From: Streptomycetales bacterium
GTDB taxonomy: Bacteria; Actinomycetota; Actinomycetes; Prado026
Length of the DNA stretch: 7,887 bases
Assembly (NCBI GenBank): GCA_025361995.1
Contig: JANYIP010000283.1
Location: 1-7,887, forward strand
Direction of reading: 5' to 3'
Made by a program: the position numbers and the translations under genes. This document shows positions 1 to 5,300 of this stretch, piece by piece. How positions within the stretch are numbered: the stretch's first letter is position 1; each line of letters opens with the position of its first letter. The notes below the pieces were generated by a model, which was given only the letters and a program-made list of their open reading frames with translations, did not search any database and was not told the DNA's origin.

Positions 1-474
1 GCGGGCACGAACAACAACAACGCGGCCCCAGCCTCGGGGGGAGCTCCTGGCGGCGGCATCTTCCTGGTCCGGGCCGGCGCCGTGGCTGGTGCCGGGTCGA
101 TCACCGCGAACGGCTTGGCCGCGTACAACCTGACCGCGCAGGACGGCGGTGGCGGCGGCGGCGCAGGCGGAACGATCGTCCTGACCTCGCCGAGCGGTTC
201 CCTCACCGGTGCGACGCTGAGCGCCAACGGCGGTCGCGGCGGCAACGCGTGGGCGACCCAGGCCGGCGCGGCCAACCAGCACGGCCCGGGTGGCGGCGGA
301 GGTGGAGGGTGGATCCTCACCTCCAGCGCACCGACGGCGCAGACCGTCGCTCTGGGGGTCCACGGCGACACCACGACCGGCCTCCTCGCGTACGGCTCCA
401 CCAGCGGCACCACCGGCCAGACCGGCACGGTGACGCCGGCGTCCCTCCCCGGTGTCTCGGGCGGCGCCGAGTGC
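1..474 (+). other. Glycine-rich low-complexity region preceding the DUF11 array
   Basis: These 158 codons encode no DUF11 domain. Three degenerate rungs can be seen. Residues 17-38 have GGG, then the strand IFLVRAG, then SITANG. Residues 49-78 have a glycine run, then GGTIVLTS, then ATLSANGG. Residues 96-109 have GPGGGGGGG followed by WILTSS. The pattern of glycine run, short hydrophobic strand and 'xANG' resembles glycine-rich segments in other bacterial surface proteins, often predicted as parallel beta or beta-helix-like. That structural reading is inference. Residues 110-158 are a Thr/Ser/Gly linker ending in GGAEC directly before the first ADL. Cys158 is the only cysteine in this region and the only one in the window outside the paired cysteines of the repeats. 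Asn-rich residues at 4-7 suggest that another low-complexity part lies just upstream. Confidence 0.7.
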
Positions 475-2172
475 GCCGACCTGTCAATCACCAAGACCGG
501 CCCGGCGACGGTCACCGCGTCCGGGGCGATGGCGTACACCCTGGCGGTGGCCAACGCCGGCCCTGCCGACGCGTCCGGGCTGTCCGTGGTCGACACACTT
601 CCGGTCGGCGTGACCTTCGTCTCTGCGTCGGGCACCGGATGGACCTGCTCCAACTCGGGCAACGTCTCGGTGACCTGTACCCGGGCTGCCCTGACCACCG
701 GGACCTCGGCGCCGAACATCACCGTCACCGTCACCGCGCCGGCGCAGGGCGCGACCCTGTCCAACACCGCATCGGTGACCGCCACCACGCCCGACCCGGT
801 GCCGGCCAACAACACCTCGACCATCAGTACGACGGTCACTCCGCTCGCCGACCTGTCGATCGTCAAGACCGGTCCGGCCACGGTGCTCGCCGCTGGCAAC
901 GTGAGCTACAACCTGGCGGTGGCCAACGCCGGGCCCTCGGACGCGACGGCACTGTCGGTCTCGGACACCTTGCCCGCGGGCGTCACCTTTGTCTCGGCCG
1001 CCGGTACGGGGTGGACGTGCACGAACGTCGGCAACGTCTCGGTGACCTGCACGCTCCCGACCCTGGCGAACGGGACCTCAGCCCCGGCCATCACCGTGGT
1101 CGTCACTGCGCCGGCGCAGGGTGCGTCGCTGTCGAACACCGCATCGGTGTCGTCGACCACGACAGATCCCAACCCTGCCAACAACTCGTCCACCATCTCC
1201 ACGACGGTCACGCCGTCGGCTGACCTCGCGATCACCAAGACGGGCCCGGCGACGGTGACGGCTTCGGGGAGTGTCAGCTACTCGTTGGTCGTGGTGAACA
1301 ACGGTCCGTCCGATGCAGCGGCTGTGTCGGTCGCGGACACGCTGCCGGCCGGGGTGACGTTTGTGTCGGCGGCGGGCACGGGGTGGACGTGCACCAACGT
1401 CGGGAACGTGTCGGTGACGTGTACGCGTCCGGCCCTGGTGACCGGTGCGACGGCGCCCACGATCACCGTGGTGGTCACCGCGCCGGGCCAGGCCGCGGCG
1501 TTGTCGAACACGGCATCGGTCTCCTCGACCACCAGCGACCCCACGCCGGGCAACAACACTTCGGTGGCGAGCACGACCGTCACCGCATCCGCGGACCTGG
1601 CGATCACCAAGTCCGGCCCGGCGACGGTGACAGCTGGCGGGAGTGTCGGCTACTCGCTGGTCGTTGTGAACAACGGCCCGTCGGACGCAGCGGCGGTGTC
1701 GGTCGCTGACACCTTGCCCGCGGGCGTCACCTTTGTCTCCGCCGCCGGTCCGGGGTGGACGTGCACCAACGTGGGCAACACCTCGGTGACCTGTACCCGC
1801 CCCGCTCTGGTGACGGGTGCGACGGCGCCCACCATCACCGTCGTCGTCACCGCCCCGGGCCAGGCGGCTGCCCTCACGAACACCGCGTCGGTGTCGTCGA
1901 CCACGGCAGACCCGGTCCCCGGGAACAACACATCGACCGTGAACACCACGGTCAACGCCTCGGCCGACCTCTCGATCACCAAGACTGGTCCAGGCACCGT
2001 CACCGCCAACGGCACCGTGACCTACTCCCTGGTGGTCGTCAACAACGGTCCGTCGGACGCAGCCGCGGTCTCGGTGACGGACACCCTGCCGGCCGGCGTC
2101 ACGTTCGTGTCCGCGGCCGGTACCGGCTGGACCTGCACCAACGTCGTTAGCATCTTGGTCATTTGCATCTAG
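1..2172 (+). CDS. Giant DUF11-repeat surface protein, N-terminal side (5' incomplete, ends at premature TAG)
   Basis: The frame is open from base 1 (723 codons) and stops at TAG 2170-2172. The true start and signal peptide lie upstream. The GTG at 82 is only an internal Val codon, because the glycine-rich coding pattern already runs through bases 1-81 in the same frame. Residues 1-158 are glycine-rich. Residues 159 onward are DUF11 units 1-4 (124 residues each) and the first 69 residues of unit 5. Each unit opens with ADL(S/A)I(T/V)K and carries DTLPAGVTF, GWTCTN, VTCT and a DP-x-P-x-NN ending, as in PF01345/TIGR01451. Family knowledge: such domains are Ig-like beta-sandwich modules found in large exported, cell-wall or adhesin-like proteins; biochemical function is mostly unknown. 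Inference: the array acts as a stalk or spacer outside the cell. The stop falls mid-domain inside an aberrant patch, so this is not a natural C-terminus. The product as written would lack any C-terminal anchor. Confidence 0.85.
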   Translation, partial: AGTNNNNAAPASGGAPGGGIFLVRAGAVAGAGSITANGLAAYNLTAQDGGGGGGAGGTIVLTSPSGSLTGATLSANGGRGGNAWATQAGAANQHGPGGGGGGGWILTSSAPTAQTVALGVHGDTTTGLLAYGSTSGTTGQTGTVTPASLPGVSGGAECADLSITKTGPATVTASGAMAYTLAVANAGPADASGLSVVDTLPVGVTFVSASGTGWTCSNSGNVSVTCTRAALTTGTSAPNITVTVTAPAQGATLSNTASVTATTPDPVPANNTSTISTTVTPLADLSIVKTGPATVLAAGNVSYNLAVANAGPSDATALSVSDTLPAGVTFVSAAGTGWTCTNVGNVSVTCTLPTLANGTSAPAITVVVTAPAQGASLSNTASVSSTTTDPNPANNSSTISTTVTPSADLAITKTGPATVTASGSVSYSLVVVNNGPSDAAAVSVADTLPAGVTFVSAAGTGWTCTNVGNVSVTCTRPALVTGATAPTITVVVTAPGQAAALSNTASVSSTTSDPTPGNNTSVASTTVTASADLAITKSGPATVTAGGSVGYSLVVVNNGPSDAAAVSVADTLPAGVTFVSAAGPGWTCTNVGNTSVTCTRPALVTGATAPTITVVVTAPGQAAALTNTASVSSTTADPVPGNNTSTVNTTVNASADLSITKTGPGTVTANGTVTYSLVVVNNGPSDAAAVSVTDTLPAGVTFVSAAGTGWTCTNVVSILVICI
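475..1218 (+). repeat. DUF11 units 1-2 (NAG subtype, left edge of array)
   Basis: These are the first two units. They share VANAGP at residues 25-30, whereas most later units have VNNGP or VDNGP. They also share the linker STISTTVTP at the end, which is not used again. Unit 1 is divergent, with PADASG in place of PSDAAA, LPVG in place of LPAG, CSNSGN in place of CTNVGN, and VTATT in place of VSSTT. Unit 2 is closer to the array consensus but has TLPTL where most units have TRPAL. Confidence 0.85.
1219..1962 (+). repeat. DUF11 units 3-4 (NNG subtype)
   Basis: The two units are highly similar in protein. They share VVVNNGPSDAAAVSVAD and are the only units with TAPGQAAAL at residues 87-95. Unit 4 has GPGW in place of GTGW and an NTS in place of NVS between the two cysteines. 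At the DNA level the middle of unit 4 (from 1708) matches unit 2 better than its neighbour unit 3, which makes unit 4 a mosaic. Confidence 0.85.
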
Positions 2173-2334
2173 TCTGTATTCGTTACCGGGGTGACGGCGC
2201 CGACGATCACTGTCGTCGTCACGGCCCCGGCGCAGACGGCCTCGCTCACCAACACCGCTTCGGTGTCGTCGACGACCGCAGACCCGGTGCCGGCGAACAA
2301 CACTTCCTCGATCACGACCGGGGTGACCGCCTCT
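1963..2334 (+). repeat. DUF11 unit 5, carrying the aberrant patch and in-frame stop
   Basis: Residues 1-61 and 75-124 of this unit fit the consensus well. Residues 62-73 do not: where other units read VGNVSVTCTRPAL, this one reads VVSILVICI, stop, SVF. The unit is still exactly 372 bp and keeps both cysteine codons (C58 at 2134-2136, C68 at 2164-2166). The damage is therefore by substitution only, with no insertion or deletion. The QTA at residues 91-93 after the patch is shared only with unit 10. Confidence 0.85.
2146..2184 (+). other. AT-rich substituted patch with premature TAG (2170-2172)
   Basis: These 39 bases contain only 15 G or C (38%) inside a very GC-rich array. They use codons such as ATT, GTA, TCT and GTT that are uncommon around them. 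Compared with the best-fitting sequence from the other units, about 16 of 39 bases differ, and 12-14 of these are C-to-T or G-to-A on the + strand. The exact number depends on which synonymous base was ancestral. Clear exceptions are a G-to-T at 2147 and an A-to-G at 2150. The resulting amino acid changes are G-V, N-S, V-I, S-L, T-I, T-I, R-stop, P-S, A-V and L-F. The flanking sequence returns abruptly to consensus on both sides. The sequence alone cannot show whether this is real mutation or a base-calling error. Confidence 0.8.
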
Positions 2335-5300
2335 GCCGACCTCGCGATCACCAAGACCGGCCCAGCCACCGTGGTCGCGGGTGCGAGCGTCACGTACTCG
2401 TTGTCGGTGGTGAACAACGGCCCGTCGGATGCGACAGCGGTCTCGGTGACCGACACCCTGCCGGCCGGTGTCACTTTCGTGTCAGCTGCGGGTGCGGGCT
2501 GGACCTGCACCAACACGGGCAACGTCTCGGTCGCGTGTACACGGCCGACCCTGGCGACTGGCGGCACTGCGCCGGCGATCACTGTTGTGGTGACGGCGCC
2601 GGCTCAGGGTGGCAGCTTGACGAACACAGCCTCGGTGTCGTCGACCACGGCTGACCCGGTGCCGGCGAACAACACCTCCACGGTGAACACCACTGTCACC
2701 GCTTCGGCGGACCTGGCGATCACCAAGACCGGCCCGGCCACCGTCGCTGCTGGCGGCAACGTCACCTACTCGCTGTCGGTGGTGGACAACGGGCCGTCGG
2801 ATGCGGCGGCCGTCTCGGTGACCGACACGCTGCCGGCCGGTGTCACCTTCGTGTCGGCGGCGGGTACCGGCTGGACGTGCACGAACACGGGCAACGTCTC
2901 GGTGACCTGCACCCGGCCGGCTCTCCTCGCCGGTGCGACCGCGCCGGCGATCACGGTGGTCGTGACGGCGCCGGCTCAGGGCGGCAGCTTGACGAACACA
3001 GCCTCGGTGTCGTCGACCACGGCTGACCCGGTGCCGGCGAACAACACCTCCACGGTCAACACCACTGTCACCGCTTCGGCGGACCTGGCGATCACCAAGA
3101 CCGGCCCAGCCACGGTCGCTGCGGGCGGTAACGCCACGTACTCGCTCGTGGTCGTCAACAACGGTCCGTCGGACGCGGCGGCCGTGTCGGTGACTGACAC
3201 CCTGCCCGCTGGTGTCACCTTCGTGTCTGCGGCGGGCACCGGCTGGACCTGTACCAACACCGGCAACGTCTCGGTCACCTGCACCCGGCCAGCTCTCGTC
3301 GGCGGTGCGACCGCGCCCACCATCTCGGTGGTCATCACTGCACCGGCCCAGGCTGGCACTCTGAGCAACACTGCGTCGGTTTCCTCCACGACCAGCGATC
3401 CGGTACCGGCCAACAACACCTCGGTGGCGAGCACCACTGTCACCGCCTCGGCTGACCTGGCGATCACCAAGACCGGCCCGGCGACTGTCGTGGCCGGAGC
3501 GGGCGTCAGCTACACCTTGGTGGTGGTCAACAACGGGCCGTCGGACGCGGTCAACCTCTCGGTCGCCGACACGCTCCCGGCCGGGGTGACGTTCATCTCC
3601 GCGGTCGGCACCGGCTGGACCTGTACGAGTGTCGGCAACGTCTCGGTCACCTGCACCCGGCCTGCGCTGGCCACCGGCACCACAGCCCCCACGATCACGG
3701 TGCTCGTCACCGCCCCCGCCCAGGCCGCGGTCCTCAGCAACTCGGGGACCGTCTCCAGCGCGACCACCGATCCGGCGCCGGCCAACAACACCTCCGTGGC
3801 CAGCACGACGGTCACCGCTTCCGCGGACCTGGCTATGACCAAGACCGGCCCGGCGACCGTGGTGGCGGGCGGGAACGTCAGCTACTCCTTGGTGGTCGTC
3901 GACAACGGCCCTTCGAACGCCGCGACGCTCTCGGTGGTCGACACGCTCCCGGCCGGTGTCACCTTCGTCTCGGCCGTCGGCACCGGTTGGACCTGCACGA
4001 ATACTGGCAACATCTCGGTCACGTGCACCCGGCCTGCACTGGCCACCGGGGCAACTGCGCCGACGATCACTGTCGTCGTCACGGCTCCCGCGCAGACCGC
4101 GACCCTCACCAACACTGCGACGGTCAGCAGTGCCACCAGCGACCCGGTCCCCGGCAACAACACCTCGTCGGCGACCACCAACGTCACCGCGTCCGCCGAC
4201 CTGTCGATCGTCAAGACCGGTCCGGCGAACGTCACCGCGAACGGCACGGTCACGTACAGCCTGGTCGTAGCAAACGCCGGACCGTCCGACGCGGCCACCC
4301 TCTCGGTGGGGGACACGCTCCCGGCCGGTGTCACCTTCGTCTCGGCAACCGGCACCGGCTGGATCTGCACCAACGTCGCCAGCACCTCGGTCACCTGCAC
4401 CCGGCCGGCCCTGGCCACCGGCGCGACCGCGCCGACGATCACCGTGGTCGTCACGGCTCCCAGCCAGTCGGGCACGCTCACCAACACCTCGACCGTCTCG
4501 AGCGCCACCGCGGATCCGAACCCGGCGAACAACACCTCGTCCGCGACCACTACGGTCGGAGCCTCGGCCGACCTGTCGATCGTCAAGACCGGTCCGGCGA
4601 CGGTCGCGGCCGGTGCCAGCATCGGCTACACGCTGACGGTCGCCAACGCCGGGCCGTCCGACGCCGCGAACGTCTCCGTCGTCGACACGCTGCCGGCCGG
4701 CGTCACGTTCGTGTCCGCGGCGGGCACCGGTTGGACCTGCACCAACGTGGCGAATACTTCGGTCAGCTGTACGCGACCTCTCCTGACGACGGGCACCACG
4801 GCACCACTGATCACGGTCACCGTCACCGCTCCCGCGCAAGCCGCGTCACTGACCAACTCGGCCTCGGTCTCGACCACGACCCCAGACCCAGTCCCCGAGA
4901 ACAACACCTCGTCCGTGAGCACGACGGTGACCGCCTCTGCGGACCTGTCGATCATCAAGACCGGCCCGGGCACCGTCACCGCCGGCGGCACAGTGACGTA
5001 CTCCCTGGTGGTCGTCGACAACGGACCGTCGGACGCGGCTGCGGTGTCGGTGACGGACACCCTGCCCGCCGGCGTCACCTTCGTCTCCGCCGCCGGGACA
5101 GGCTGGACCTGCAGCAACACCGGCAACGTCTCGGTGACCTGCACGGTGGCCTCGCTCGCGACCGGGGTCACGGCACCCACGATCACGGTCGTCGTGACAG
5201 CGCCGGCCCAGGCCGGCGCCTTGTCCAACACTGCGGCGGTCTCCTCGACCACCGCCGACCCGGTCCCGGCCAACAACACCTCGTCCACGAGCACGGGGGT

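Noticed and set aside
82..84. GTG at 82 as the gene start.
   Set aside because: The same frame is open and coding-like back to base 1. No ribosome binding site is evident and no signal peptide follows, although the protein type should be exported.
249..1223. Overlapping + strand frames such as 249-1223, 2163-2654, 3987-5645 and 6225-7514.
   Set aside because: Their translations are Arg/His/Gly/Asp-rich sequence typical of shifted reading of GC-rich DNA, and they overlap the well-supported DUF11 frame completely.
2170..2172. TAG decoded as pyrrolysine or by programmed read-through.
   Set aside because: The stop is one of many clustered substitutions, no other unit has it, and no associated recoding structure is visible. 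Read-through cannot be excluded from the sequence but has no positive support.
2146..2184. Variable region of a diversity-generating retroelement.
   Set aside because: Those systems change adenines in the template-derived repeat, whereas the changes here are mainly at C and G. No reverse transcriptase or template repeat is in the window, and the patch makes a stop codon.
2146..2184. Insertion of a foreign or mobile fragment in unit 5.
   Set aside because: Unit 5 is still exactly 372 bp, the cysteine codon stays in place, and every altered codon can be aligned to a consensus codon. There is no target duplication and no terminal inverted repeat. The short direct repeat gcatct at 2150 and 2165 is too small to mean much.
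2191..2193. GTG just after the stop as the start of a second, independent gene.
   Set aside because: It lies in the middle of a DUF11 domain at a conserved position, lacks a convincing ribosome binding site, and would yield an exported-type protein with no signal peptide.
2482..4839. A 785-codon open frame on the minus strand and several other long minus-strand frames (for example 4626-5702, 5742-6479, 7230-7883).
   Set aside because: They repeat in step with the 372-bp unit and arise because GC-rich codons rarely give stops on the opposite strand. One is Arg/Gly-rich and the others are mirror images of the DUF11 codons. None has independent domain, start-site or boundary evidence.
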